Origin: Prorocentrum cordatum
Lineage: Eukaryota; Sar; Dinophyceae; Prorocentrales; Prorocentraceae
Direction: 5' to 3'
DNA: 64,000 bases
Assembly: GCA_963575745.1 (NCBI GenBank)
Contig: CAUYUJ010014751.1
Location: 148,125 to 212,124 of the forward strand
The notes under the pieces were generated by a model. It searched no databases and was not told the DNA's origin. It saw only the letters and a list, made by a program, of their open reading frames with translations. This document shows, piece by piece, positions 52,246 through 63,654 of the stretch. Positions within the stretch are counted from its first letter, which is position 1; the number at the start of each line of letters is the position of its first letter. A program made the position numbers and the translations under genes.

Positions 52246-52505
52246 GTGTTCCCCGAAGGCTTTCCAAACCGATTCGGGGAACACATGGTCCGATGGCTTG
52301 GCAGGTCTGGCCTCAACGTTCGGCCACATAGGCGCTTCCACAAAGGCAGGGGGCGGCGGTGATTCGCCGTAGGCGTCTTCGATCCGCCGCCCCCTGTGGT
52401 CTTGCCACAGGGGTGCACGGCGTGCTGGATGTTTCAGGTTTTGGTTTTGGTTCTTTTTCTAAAAGAACTCCCCAGTGGGCTTCGGCCCGTCCCGCCGGCC
52501 ACCCG
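52246..52505 (+). repeat. Three-hairpin module, copy 2
   Basis: Order: hairpin 1 GTGTTCCCCGAA (52246-52257) with 52273-52284; TGGCAGGTCTGGCCTCAACG; CGGCGGTGATTCGCCG; hairpin 2 CCCCTGTGG (52391-52399) with 52405-52413; TTTTGGTTTTGGTTC; hairpin 3 GTTCTTTT/AAAAGAAC; CCCAGTGGGCTTCGGCCCGT. No ORF runs through the module in a consistent frame. Confidence 0.7.
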
Positions 52506-52556
52506 CAAGTTTCCGAAAATCCATCTGTCAATGCCTTTGTTGCCCCAACTTGGCCC

Positions 52557-53690
52557 AAGATGGCCTCCAAGACGGCCAAGATGGCCCAAGATGGCCTCCA
52601 AGATGCTTCCAAGACGGCCAAGATGGCCTCCAAAACGGGTAAGATGGCTCCAAGATGCACCCAAGACGGCCCAAGATGGCCTCAAGATGGTCTAAGACGG
52701 CCCAAAAGGCCCGCAAAAGGCCTCCAAGACGGCCCAAGAGCCCTCCAAGACGCCCTCCAGGAAGGCCCGAATAGGTTAAATTCATTGATTTTCCATAGGT
52801 TTTTCAAAGATTTTGGCATGTTCTTCTTTTCAGCTCTCCGACGGCCCAAGACGGCCCAAGAGGTCCCCAACATCGCCCCAACAGCACCCAAGAGGCCTCC
52901 AAGATGGCCCCATGACGGCCCAAGAGGCCCCCAAGAAGGCCCCAAGAGGGCCTCAAGACGGCCCAAGAGGCCTCCAAGACGCCCAAGATGGCCTCCAAGA
53001 CGGCCAAGATGGCCCAAGATGGCCTCCAAGATGCCTCCAAGACGGCCAAGATGGCCTCCAAGACGGGTAAGATGGCTCCAAGATGCACCCAAGACGGTCC
53101 AAGATGGCCTCAAGATGGTCTAAGACGGCCCAAAAGGCCCGCAAAAGGCCTCCAAGACGGCCCAAGAGCCCTCCAAGACGCCCTCCAGGAAGGCCCGAAT
53201 AGGTTAAAATCATTGATTTTCCTTAGGTTTTTCAAGGATTTTGGCATGTTCTTCTTTTCAGCTCTCCGACGGCCCAAGACGGCCCAAGAGGTCCCCAACA
53301 TCGCCCCAACAGCACCCAAGAGGCCTCCAAGATGGCCCCATGACGGCCCAAGAGGCCCCCAAGAAGGCCCCAAGAGGGCCTCAAGACGGCCCAAGAGGCC
53401 TCCAAGACGCCCAAGATGGCCTCCAAGACGGCCAAGATGGCCCAAGATGGCCTCCAAGATGCCTCCAAGACGGCCAAGATGGCCTCCAAGACGGGTAAGA
53501 TGGCTCCAAGATGCACCCAAGACGGTCCAAGATGGCCTCAAGATGGTCTAAGACGGCCCAAAAGGCCGGCAAAAGGCCTCCAAGACGGCCCAAGAGCCCT
53601 CCAAGACGCCCTCCAGGAAGGCCCGAATAGGTTAAAATCATTGATTTTCCTTAGGTTTTTGAAGGATTTTGGCATGTTCTTCTTTTCGGC
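52557..53690 (+). repeat. 428-bp higher-order tandem repeat, about 2.7 units
   Basis: Landmarks repeat at exactly 428 bp: the GGTTTTTCAAAGATTTTGGC phrase near 52798, 53226 and 53654, and ORF echoes starting at 52813 and 53241. Units are almost identical, so the duplication is recent or homogenised. Confidence 0.8.
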
Positions 53691-54079
53691 TTTCCAAAAC
53701 TCCGCGACATCCCAATAAGCCTCCAAGAGCGCCCCAGAACAGTCCAAGAGGCCTCCAAGAACGCCCCTAGACGGCACAAGAAAGCCCCAAAACGGCCCCA
53801 AAGACAGCCCCAAGACGGCCCGGCAGATCTCCCAAACGCCCACGCTGGCGTCCACTACGGCCACGATAAACCCAAGTGAGGCCACAGAGAGGCCCCCAAC
53901 CAAGCCCAGACGGCGTCAGGCAGAACAGGAAGGCCGCAAGGCATCCAAAGAGGCCCCCAAGATGCTTCCAAGACCGCACATGTGGCCCAATATAAACCCA
54001 GAGTAGCCAAAAAGGCACTCAAGAGACCTCCTCCTCCATTCCCCCCCTTCCTATCTCTCCTCTCCTCCCCGTCCTCCCC

Positions 54080-54180
54080 GCTGGACGATTCAGGTTTTGG
54101 TTTTGGTTCTTTTTCTAAAAGAACTCCCCAGTGGGCTTCGGCCCGTCCCGCCGGCCACCCGCGAATTTCCCAAAATCCGT
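54080..54180 (+). repeat. Hairpin module, partial copy 3
   Basis: Only the 3' part: GCTGGACGATTCAGGTTTTG, hairpin 3 and the CCCAGTGGGCTTCGGCCCGT tail. The 5' two-thirds is replaced by TCC-rich sequence. Confidence 0.6.
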
Positions 54181-54836
54181 CTGTCAATGCCCAAAAACGG
54201 CCGTTTCGCTCGGGACATCCTCAAAAAATCGCGAAGATGGCCCAAGATGGCCTCCAAGTCCGCCCGAGATGGTCCAAGACGGCCTCCAAAACGGCCCAAG
54301 AGAGTCCAAGACGGCCCAAGACGGCCCAAGAGGCCCCCCAGAGGCCTCCCAGACGGCCCAAGAGGCCTCCAAGAGGTCCTCCAGGAGAGTCCGAAGAGGC
54401 CAAAATCATTGATTTTCCCTTGGTTTTTGAAGGATTTTGGCATTTGCGCCTTTTCGGCTCTCCGACGGCTCAAGACGGCCCAAGAAGCCCCCAAGATCGC
54501 CCAAGAGGCCCCCAAGAGAGCCCCATGATGGCCCAAGTGGCCTCCAAGATGGCCCCTAGAGGCCCCTAGAGGGCCCAAGAGGCCTCCAACACGCCCAAGA
54601 TGGCCTCCCAGACGCCCAAGATGGCCTCCAAGACGGCCCTGGAGCATTCCAAGCGGGCCCCAAGTCGGCCCATAGAGGCCCCCCAAACGGCTTCCGACGG
54701 CTTCAGACGTGCCAGGAACCCACCAAGATGGCCGAAGTTGGCTCGAAGCTGGCCCGAGACGGCCCAAAAAGCCCCAAAGATCGCCCAAAGCTTGCCCAAG
54801 AGGCCTCCAAGACGGCCAAGATGACCTTCAAGATGC

Positions 54837-55095
54837 CCACGTGTTCCCCGAAGGCTTTCCAAACCGATTCGGGGAACACGTGGTCCGATAGCTTGGCAGG
54901 TCTGGCCTCAACGTTCGGCCACATAGGCGCTTCCAAAAAGGCAGGGGGCGGCGGTGATTCGCCGTAGGCGTCTTCGATCCGCCGCCCCCTGTTGCTTGCA
55001 ACAGGGGTGCCTGGCGTGCTAGACGATTTCGGTTTTGGTTTTGGTTCTTCTCCAAAAGAACTCCCCCTGGGGCTTCGGCCCGTCCCGCCGGGGTG
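54837..55095 (+). repeat. Three-hairpin module, copy 4
   Basis: Hairpin 1 is extended to a perfect 16-bp stem: CCACGTGTTCCCCGAA (54837-54852) with 54868-54883. Hairpin 2 is CCCCTGTTGC (54986-54995) with GCAACAGGGG (54998-55007), different sequence from copy 2 but still fully paired. Hairpin 3 is shortened to GTTCTT/AAGAAC. Confidence 0.7.
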
Positions 55096-56420
55096 CCGGG
55101 AAGGACCTCCAGGCCCGCAAACGACCTCAACGTCCGGAAACAATTCTCCAAGACGGCTCAAGATGGCCTCCAAGACGGCCAAGATGGCCCTCAAGCTCGC
55201 CCAAGATGGTCCAAGACGGCCTCCCAGACGGCCCAAGAGGGTCCCAGATACGTCCAAGTCCGCCCAAGAAGCCTCCAAGATGGCCCAAGACGGCCCAAGA
55301 GGTGCCCAAGAGGCCTTCAAGACGGCCCAAGAGGCCTCCGAGAGGTCCTCCAGGAGGGCCCGAAGAGGCCAACATGTTTGATCTTCCTCAGGTTTTCAAA
55401 GGTTTTTCGTATTTGCTCCTTTTCGGCTTTCCGACGACCCGAGACAGCCCAAGAGGCCCCCAAGATCGCCCCCACAGCGCCCAAGAGGCCTCCAAGATGG
55501 CCTCAGGACTGCCCAAGAGGCCCCCAAGACGGCCCCAAGAGGGCACCAAGACAACCCAAGAGGCCTCCATGACGCCCAAGATGGCCTCTAAGACGGCCTT
55601 GGAGCACCCCAAGAGGGCCCCAAGTCGGCCCAGAGAGGCCCCCCAAACGCCTTCCGACGGCGTCAGACGGGCCAGAAGCCCACCAAGATGGCCGAAGTTG
55701 GCTCGAAGCTGGCCCAAGACGGCCTCCAAGAGGGCCTCCAGGAAGGCCCGAAAAGGCCAAAAACATTGATTTTCCTTTGGTTTTTGACAGATTTTGACAT
55801 TTGCTTCTTTTCGGCCATCCGAAGGCCCGATACGGCCCAAGAGCCCCCAAAGATCGCCCAAGAGGCCTCCAAGATGGTCCCAGAACGGCCCAAGAGGCTC
55901 CCAACACGGCCCCAAGAGGCCCCTAAGACGGCCCAGGAGGCTTTTCAGACGCCCAAGATGGCCTCCAAGACGGCCCTGGAGCATTCCAAAAAGGGCCCCA
56001 AGTCGGCCCAGAGGGGCCCCACAAACGGCTTCCGACGGCGTCGGACGGGCCAGGAGCCCACCAAAACGGCCGAAGATGGCCCTAAGGTGGCCCAAGACGG
56101 CCCAAGAGGCTTCCAAGAGGGCCTCCAGGAAGGCCAGAAAAATGTCAAAATCCTTGATTTCCCATGAGTTTTTGAAGTATTATGGCATTTGCTTTTTTTC
56201 GGCCTTCTGACGGCCCGAGACGGCCCAAGTGCCCCCCCCCCCAAGATCGCCCAAGAGGCTCACGACGGCCCCAAGAGGCCCCCAAGACGGCCCAAGAGGC
56301 CTCCAAGACGCTCAAGATGGCCTCCAAGACGGCCCAAGAGCCCTCCAAGACGTCCTCCAAGAAGGCTCGAAAGGGTCAAAATGGCCTCCAGACGGCCAAG
56401 ATGACTTTCAAGATGCCCAC

Positions 56421-56680
56421 GTGTTCCCCGAAGGCTTTCCAAACCGATTCGGGGAACACATGGTCCGATAGCTTGGCAGGTCTGGCCTCAAGGTTCGGCC
56501 ACAGAGGCGCTTCCCAAAAGGCAGGGGGCGGCGGTGATTCGCCGTAGGCGTCTTAGATCCGCCGCACCCTGTTGATTCATCACAGGGATGCCTGGCGTGC
56601 TGAACCCTTTCGGTTTGGTTTTGGTTCTTTTCCAAAATAACTCCCCCTGGGGCTCCGGCGCGTCCCGCCGGGGTCCTGAC
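56421..56680 (+). repeat. Three-hairpin module, copy 5
   Basis: Hairpin 1 intact (56421-56432 with 56448-56459). Hairpin 2 is reduced to CCCTGT/ACAGGG (56567-56572 with 56582-56587) with a mismatched inner stem. Hairpin 3 is damaged (AAAATAAC instead of AAAAGAAC). Confidence 0.65.
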
Positions 56681-57431
56681 AAGGTGCTCAGTCCGGGAAA
56701 AAATCCTCCAAGATGGCTCAAGATGGCGCCAAGATGGCCACGTTGGCCCAAGATGGCCTCCAAGACGGCCAAGATGGCCTCCAAGTTCGCCCAATATGGT
56801 CCAAGACGGCCTCCAAGACGGCCAAAGAGAGTCCAAGACGGCCCAAGAGGCTCTCCAGAGGCCAAGACGGCCCAAGAGGCCTCCAAGAGGTCTCCAGGAG
56901 GGCCCGAAGAGGCCCAAATCATTGATTTTCCCTAAGTCTTTGAAGGATTTGTGCATTCGCTTCTTCTCGGCATTCCAACGGCTGAAGACGGCCCAAGAGG
57001 CCCCAAAGATCGCCCCAAGAGGGCTCCAAGAGGGCCCCAAGACGGTCCAAGAGGCCTCCAAGACGGCCCCAAGAGGGCCCCAAGACGGTCCAAGAGACCT
57101 TCAAGACGCCCAAGATGGCCTCCAAAACGATCCCGAAGCGCCCCAAAAGAACCCCAAATCGGTTCAGAGAGGCCCCCAAGACGGCTCCCGACGGCGTCAG
57201 ACGGGCCAGGAACGCCATAAGACGGCCAAGGAGGCCCCCGAGAAGCTCCAAAAGGGCCCCAAGAGGCCCACAAGAGGCCCCAAGAGAGCCCAAGATAGCC
57301 CCAACATGGCCTCCAAGACGATCCTAAGATGCCCCAATCGAGCCCTAGAGTGCCTCAAGAGGCTCCGAAGAGACATCCTCTCCCTTCTCCTTTTTCCTCC
57401 TTCTCCTCCTCTTGCTCTTCCTCCCCGACAC

Positions 57432-57860
57432 GTGTTCCCCGAAGGCTTTCCAAACCGACTCGGGGAACACATGGCCCGATAGCTTCGCCCCCCAAGATGC
57501 CTCCAAGACGGCCTAACATGGCGTCAATATTGCCCAAGACGGCCAAAGAGGCCCCCAAGAGGCCTCCAAGACGGCCCAAGAGGCCTCCAAGAGGTCCTCC
57601 AGGAGGGCCCAAAGAGACCAAAATCACTTATTTTCCCCAAGTGTTTCAAGGATGTTGACGGCTCAAGACGGCCCAAGAGGCATCTTCCTCTTCATCTTTA
57701 TGTTCATTCTCCCCCGCGTGTTCCCCGAAAACTTTCCAAACCGATTCGGGGAACACATGGTCTGATAGCTTGGCAGGCCTCTGGTCACAACGTTCGGCCA
57801 CATAGGCGCTTCCGAAAGGGCAGGGTGCGACGGTGATTCGCCGTAGGCGACGGCGAGTTC
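57432..57860 (+). repeat. Hairpin module, two partial copies
   Basis: 57432-57480 keeps only hairpin 1 (11 of 12 pairs). 57718-57860 has hairpin 1 (57718-57729 with 57745-57756) and the TGGCAGGCCTCTGGTCACAA to GGTGATTCGCCGTAGGCGA part, then ends. Confidence 0.6.
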
Positions 57861-58049
57861 GATAACGCCAACGTTTCAATATGCGCTGATGACTCCTATC
57901 CGCCCCCGCATGAGGTTCCCAGATGCGCCAAGGCAGCGCCGAGACGCACCGACGCGACTCTGTTATATCCCATTATGATGGAGAGGGGGCCGGCGGCAGG
58001 GGGCGAAGCCCTTACGGATATACACATAGGCACGCGTATCGATGGGTAT

Positions 58050-58450
58050 ATCAAAACATGTATACACATTTTTGTGGTTATTATTATTTTGACGCCTCTG
58101 CATACATACAAGCACACACGCATCCGTCCGTCCATACATCCATGCATACATGCATACACGCATACGCACATACATACATACAGACAGACATACAGACAGA
58201 CAGACAGGCACACGCGCAAACAAACACACATACAACCACACAACCGACAGACAAACGAATCCACAAACACAGCAACCAACAAACAACCATGAATGCATGT
58301 ATGCATGCCTGCATGCGTGCCTCTCGCGAAGACATGCATCAAGCATACATGCTCACACACTTATACATCTGTGTGTGTGTGTGCGTGCATATACTTATGC
58401 GTGCATATACATTGGTGCATGCATATGCGTATGTACGTATATATCTATAC
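58050..58450. repeat. CATA/CAGA/CACA simple-sequence tract
   Basis: Mixed tetranucleotide repeats (CATACATA, CAGACAGA, CAAACAAA) with TGCATGCATG words, about 400 bp and AT-richer than the flanks. Confidence 0.8.
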
Positions 58451-58479
58451 ACAACATGCCTGAACCCCGTCCTCCCTAC

Positions 58480-59060
58480 ACGAGACCCCCTGGACCCTTG
58501 TCCTCGGGGGCCCCCCGGACGCCCCCGCAGAAGGCCACCCGGTCCTCCCGGAGCTCTTGGCAGCCCCTGCTGGGCCCAGGCAGCGGGCCCAAGTCGGTTC
58601 TCGGAGGGCCGCCGAACGGCCGCCCGAGGGCCCCAGGAGGCTCCAGACACTCTCCAGACGCCCCCAAAAACGACCCAATGAAGATCCCCCAAGAGGCCTT
58701 CGAAACGCAGCAACAACACGAGGACCCGATGGTTTTTTGTGTGCTTTTGTGACTGCTCCGTCCTTCGGTCTTCCAAGCGTCCGAGACAGGCCAAGAGGCC
58801 CGAACAACTCGCCCCAAAATCTATCAGAAAGGGCTTCCAGGCAATCCAAGAGAGCTCCCGAACGGCCCAACAGGGCCCCAGTATGGTCCAAAGAGAGCCC
58901 CATGACGGCCCAAGATGGCCCCAAGACGCCCCCTCAACCATTCCAAATCGTGACCTGGTCGTTCGGGGAGACCGCAGTTGGAAGCAAGGTGGCCCGAGGA
59001 AGCCCCCAGAGTCCGCCAGAAGCCGCCCAAGAGGCAGAAGACCCCTAAGAAGCCCTTCAA
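58480..59060. repeat. Degenerate CCCAAGAGGCC-family repeat
   Basis: Continues the 51-57 kb family beyond the simple-sequence tract (GCCCAAGATGGCCCCAAGAC and similar). No gene. Confidence 0.6.
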
Positions 59061-59361
59061 TACTTTCGTGAAGGCCCAAGCAGCTTTGCAATGAGGAGCC
59101 TCCGCAGAAAGAACTGAGGAGGATGGGGAAGAATCCGCAAAATAAAGCGAGAATGAGGAAGAGGAAGAGGAACCGTGAGGGAGGGATAACGAATGGCATT
59201 CTCATGACGACGATGTCGGACAAGACAGCACGAAATTAGCGCTATCGTTCTGTTTTACGTTCCTGCCCTTCCGCCGCGATTTCCGCCTGCATGCCAAACT
59301 TCAAGGACCAGGGTGCATGGCGCGAAGCGCCAATGTAGTCTTACATCTCTACATCTAGCGA

Positions 59362-59570
59362 TTTACTCATCGATCTGACCAACACACCTTTTTGTGGGGA
59401 GCAACGATCCATGACTACGGACAACGAGGTCACCTTCGTGCCAGTATCCCAGGAGCCGGGTCCACTACTACAGCAGATGCCTTCTCTAGCTGGGCTTCCG
59501 ACCTTTGCGTGGAATGCGGACCGTGCCTCTGGAACAGATGTTCCCGAATATCCCAATCGCTCCTGCCTGT
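59362..59570 (+). other. Protein-like open frame, unassigned
   Basis: The plus frame reads IDLTNTPFCGEQRSMTTDNE, VTFVPVSQEPGPLLQQMPSL, AGLPTFAWNADRASGTDVPE, YPN before running into TCC repeat. The minus frame over the same bases is also plausible, so this is only a candidate exon. Confidence 0.25.
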
Positions 59571-59743
59571 GCTCCTGCTCCTTTTCCTCCTCCCCGTTCC
59601 CCCTCCCCCTCCTCATTTTCGACGTCCTCTCTCCCTCGCTCTCTCTCTCTCTCTCCCCCCTTCTCATTCTTCTCCTCCGACTCTTCCTCGTCGTTCCTTT
59701 CGTTCTCGCCCTCGTCCTCGTCATCTCCATCCTGCCCCTCCCT

Positions 59744-59925
59744 CCCCCTCCTCCTCCTCCTCCTCCTCCTCCTCCTCCTCCTTGCAAAGCCATGCCAGGC
59801 AACCGCGATAAGTCTTCAGACCCCCCCCCATAAAGGTGGTAACTGATCATTTTCTTCGGCGGCCTTATTCAAGGACTGGGGTTACACCAACAGGGGGTAA
59901 CTAATCATTTAGTTCAGCGGCACCC
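59744..59925. repeat. TCC run, then a 57-bp-spaced direct repeat
   Basis: CTC run at 59744-59784. The word GGTAACTGATCATTT-TTCGGCGGC (from 59838) recurs as GGTAACTAATCATTT-TTCAGCGGC (from 59895). Confidence 0.6.
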
Positions 59926-60389
59926 GCCGCGCAACAACGACGACAACAGGAGGAGGAGGAGGAAGAAGAGGAGGGGGAGGGGAAGAGGGGGGAGGGAGGA
60001 CGAGGTTTTAGGACCAGTCCTATTCACCGCCGAGTGAAAAGGGGGGATCAAATTTAAAGACCTCTTGAGGTTAATGACACACGCCAGCTGTTGGTTGTTG
60101 ATGTTGAATCGTTTCCCTTCTTGTCCATATGCCCTCACCCCCGTCCTTCCTCCTCGAAGCCGACCCCTCTGCCACCCTCCCACTCTAGGAGCGCACGAGT
60201 TCGACGCGGACCCCTGGAGGCCTGGAGGAGCAGAAACGCCTCCTCCTCGTCATCCTCCCCCACCTACTCACTCGCAAGCGGCGACGGATTGTCTTCGAGC
60301 ACCAGGAGGAGCAGCGCCGGCGCCAGCGACTGCATGGCGGGCGGAGGGGCCTGCGATCCTCTAGGCCTCCCCCCTCCTTGGGAGGGCCA

Positions 60390-60970
60390 GGGGGGCCAGC
60401 GGAGGATGCAGACGAGCGGGGGGGGGGGGGCAGCGATGGGGGAGGAGGGGACGAGGGATGGAGAAGGATGCAGCAAGGAGGGAGTGGGGACGAGGCAGAG
60501 AGGGAGAGGCGGGGCAGAATGGGAGGATGTACGGATGAACGGGAGGGGGGGGTGCGGGGGGAGGAGGAGGGGAGGGACATGGAGAAGGAGGGAGGGCGAG
60601 GATGACGAGGGGGAACATGAGATGAGGAGGGAGAGGCGAGGAGAGGAGGAGAGGAAAAAAGGGAGCAGGGGAGCAGGGAGGAGGCAGGAGGAGGGGGGGA
60701 AGAGGATTCGGGGGACGGTGCCAGGGAGCAGGGGGGAGGGAATCTACAGATGACGAGGCAGGGGGAGGGGGGGGGGGAAGCGAAACGGGACGGAGGAGGG
60801 ACGAGAAGAGTGGAGGGATGAGGGGCTCAGGGAGGGGGGGGGGGAAGGGACACGCAGGAGGGACGACTGGGGAGTTTCGAGAGAGAGAGAGAGAGAGCCC
60901 AGGTACTACATCGGAGGAGGAGAAGGAGGAGGAGGAGGAAAGGGAGGTGGGGGAGGACGAGGACGTCGAG
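60390..60970. repeat. Purine-rich GGA/GGGGA tract
   Basis: Degenerate GGAGG/GGGAGG/GAGGAG with (GA)n at 60878-60896. Minus-strand Pro/Ser/Leu frames are its translation. Confidence 0.75.
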
Positions 60971-61375
60971 GAGGGGAAGGCCGCGCCCTGGACCGCACTG
61001 GGCTGCAGGGGGCGTGGGGGGGACACGGCCCGCTGGCGCCCGGGGAGGCTCGGCGGCGACGATAGGGGCGACCAGCCCAGGGGCGGGCATTACACGCATT
61101 CGCCCGGGAGCCTCGCCTCGCCCGGGAGCCTCGCCGAAGACATAGACCATCGGCGCCCCTGGATAGACCGTACTGCCCCCCCCCCCCCTGAGCTATATTG
61201 GCCCCTGTCGTCGCCTCGGAGAGGCGGCCAGAGGACCGCGGGAGCAAGCTCGCGCGCGGCCCCGCCCCCCGGGGCGGTCGTGAAGTTACCTGGTAGCACT
61301 GACGGACAGAACGGCTGCGGGCGCTCCATGCCTGTCCCTCCGCCTCCCTCCCTCCTGCCTCCCACCCTCCCTGAC

Positions 61376-61435
61376 TCCCTTCTCCTCCTCCTCCTCCTCT
61401 TCCTCCTCCTCCTCCTCCTCCTCCTCCTCCCTGAC
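61376..61435. repeat. TCC microsatellite
   Basis: CTCCTC repeats flanked on both sides by the word CTGACTCC. The surrounding 61000-61810 holds no recognised gene. Confidence 0.8.
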
Positions 61436-61811
61436 TCCCGCCTTCTCCGGCCGATGTCAGTGACACTCGGCAGCTTCTGGAATCCGCCCCTCCCGCAACA
61501 GGCTGGCAGTCGGAGAAGAGAATAATCAGTCCAGCACTGAATTGGCTTGCCCCCCCTCCCTGGGCGTTTCTGACGCTGCTGCCCATCAAGCTTCTTGTTC
61601 AAACCTGCGAAATCAACAATTGCTAGGCCGAAGCGAGATGCGAACTGCTGCTCCGCCCATTTCTCACCCTACACTCCCCGCCCACCAAACTCCACCGAAT
61701 CCTTCACCCCCCCGTCGAGAAGCTTGCTCGACAGGCGAACCGTGACAGCGGGCAGCAAGCTCGAGATCCACAGAACGGGCAGGTCGCGTACAAGCTGGGC
61801 TTCTCTCTCCA

Positions 61812-62234
61812 GTGGAGCGGCTCTGGTATGTGCATGATTCAGGGAGGGGAGATCACGGGGATTCTCAATCTTCGATGGAGGTCCTCGGACATCCAACGTC
61901 TCGAGACGGTCGGGATCGCTCTCCTTCGCCGCTTTCGGCATCCGGGCCCGCGGACAGCCAAACTGTTGACTCAGGCTGGCAAGCCTTGCCCCCCTGGGCA
62001 GAGGGCCAGGACTTTGGGGATCCCGCATGGACACGCCGAGGACATCGGATGCCTGGGCCCGGGGCAGGCGGGGGCAGGAGCAAGGCAGCTCTTTACGGCG
62101 AGCCGCCTGTGCGACCGCCGGCTCCGCGTCGGCCCTGGAGGGGGGCCAGCGCGGCCGGGCCTGGCGGGCAGGGCGGGGCGAGGGGGCAGCGGAACCTGTA
62201 CCTATCCACTGCAGACTGGCCAGGGCCACCCTGA
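61812..62234 (+). other. Long open frame, possibly coding
   Basis: 140 codons: GDHGDSQSSMEVLGHPTSRD, then GRDRSPSPLSASGPADSQTV and DSGWQALPPWAEGQDFGDPA. It is less repetitive than other long ORFs and Trp/Asp/Ser-containing, but no domain is recognised and the C-terminal half is Gly/Ala/Arg-rich GC shadow. Confidence 0.25.
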
Positions 62235-62247
62235 GCCCAGCAGCAGC

Positions 62248-62431
62248 GTACTCCAGATTTCGTAAGAAAGGGAGGGGGGTCTCATTTCGGGGGGGGTCTC
62301 TTCCAGGCTATCTTGGAGGGCCTGGGGGATCTGGGGTCGATGTTTTGGAGGGTTCTCCCACGGGGGAGGTCTGAAATGACTTGTCTTGGAGGGTCCAGAC
62401 CCCCTCCCTTTTATTACGAAGTCTGGAGTAC
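62248..62431. mobile_element. Foldback element, about 36-bp arms
   Basis: GCGTACTCCAGATTTCGTAA, GAAAGGGAGGGGGGTCT at the left is an imperfect inverted copy of the right end, AGACCCCCTCCCTTTTATTA, CGAAGTCTGGAGTACGC. About 184 bp, G-rich interior, no ORF, no clear target duplication. Confidence 0.65.
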
Positions 62432-62600
62432 GCGCCACGCCCTCCTGGCTGGGCCAGGGGTCGGGTGGTGCCAGAAGCGCCCCTGGCCCGAGGCGCCCCC
62501 AGGGGATCTCCAAGGAGCCCCCCGCTGCCTCCGGAGCGCCACTCGCGAGGCCCAGGGGGGCGTGCTCGGAGACTGGGCGAAGAGCCAGGGGGGCGCCTCG

Positions 62601-62777
62601 GGCCAGGGGCACCCTTGGGCAGCCCCCGAGGGAGGGCGTAGACACAGCTCCAGACCCAGAGCACCAACCACAGGCGCATAAGGGGGCCCCAGGTGCTCGA
62701 ACATCGTGCCAAAAGCTGGGGGCACCTTGGGCCAGGGGCACCCTCGGGCAGCCCCCGAGGGAGGGCGTAGTCACAGC
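62601..62777 (+). repeat. Direct duplication of about 48 bp
   Basis: GGGCCAGGGGCACCCTTGGG, CAGCCCCCGAGGGAGGGCGT occurs near 62600 and again near 62730, with three substitutions, 130 bp apart. Confidence 0.7.
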
Positions 62778-62981
62778 CCCTGGGCCCAGGAAGGGCCTGG
62801 CCGAGGGCCAGTGGACATGCACAGCTTTCGTCACCCGAGGCGAAGGGAGCCACGGCCTCGACCGTGGAACTGGAACCGCCCCAGCCGCGCGCCCCGCCCG
62901 CCTACTGCGGCGCGTCTCTGCCAGGCCTCGCGGGAGGGAGGGGGCGCGAAGGCCAGAGCGCTCAGGGAAGGGCAGCCGCCC

Positions 62982-63128
62982 CCTCCTCCTCCTCCTCCTC
63001 CTCCTCCTACATTTGCTCCACTTCCGCCTCCCTCCTCCTCTCTCCTCCTCCTCCAACTCTTCCTCCTCCTCCTCCTCCTCCTCCGCCTCCTCCTCCGCCT
63101 CCTCCTCCTCCTCCTCCTCCTCGTCCTC

Positions 63129-63182
<54 letters not shown>

Positions 63183-63654
63183 CTCCTCCTCCTCCTCCTC
63201 CTCCTCGTCTACCGTCCACCGTCTTCCGTCCATCGTCCATCGTTCCTCCTCCTCCTCCCCCTCCCTCTTCCCCCCTCCTCCTACATTTGCTCCACTTCCG
63301 CCTCCACTTCCCCCTCCTCCTTCCTCGTCCTTTCCATCCTCCTCCTCCTCTTCTCCTCTCTTTCTCCTCTTTCCTTCCTCCTCCTCTCCTCCTCCTCCTC
63401 CTCCTCCCTCCTCCCCCCTCCTCCTCCCCCTCCTCCTCCTCCTCCTCCTCCTCCTCCGCCTCCTCTTCTTCCTCCTCCTCCTGCTCCTCCTCCTCCTCCT
63501 CTCGTCCTCGTCCTCCTCCTTCTCCTTCTCCTCCTCCTCCTCCTCCTCCTCCTCCTCCTCCTCTGTCTATCGTCCATCGTCCATCCTCCTCGTCGCTTCC
63601 TCCCTCCTCCCTCTTCCCCCTCCTCCTCCTTCTCCTCGTCCTCCTCCGTGCCGG
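62982..63654. repeat. TCC tract of about 670 bp
   Basis: CTC/TCC repeats with a GTCCTC block (63120-63180) and two copies of a phrase around TACATTTGCTCCACTTCCGC (63007 and 63281), indicating an internal duplication of about 274 bp. Confidence 0.9.

Larger units (their letters stand above)
51150..57680. repeat. 6.5-kb sea of CCAAGAGGCC/CCAAGACGGCC repeats
   Basis: Short words CCAAGACGGCC, CCAAGAGGCCTCC and CAAGATGGCCTCC alternate with a loose 10-12 bp period. Every 300-450 bp a fixed phrase appears: TCATTGATTTTCC, GGTTTTTGAAGGATTTTGGC, then CTTTTCGGC and TCCGACGGC. Blocks are duplicated at larger scale: 51480-51890 and 54195-54640 match closely. All ORFs on both strands (Trp/Gly/Pro/Ser-rich or Lys/Pro/Arg-rich) are repeat translations. 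Confidence 0.85.

Noticed and set aside
51253-57482. Many Trp/Gly/Ser-rich and Lys/Pro/Arg-rich ORFs on both strands
   Set aside because: All follow the 10-12 bp CCAAGAGGCC repeat; the same peptides reappear with each repeat block in both strands.
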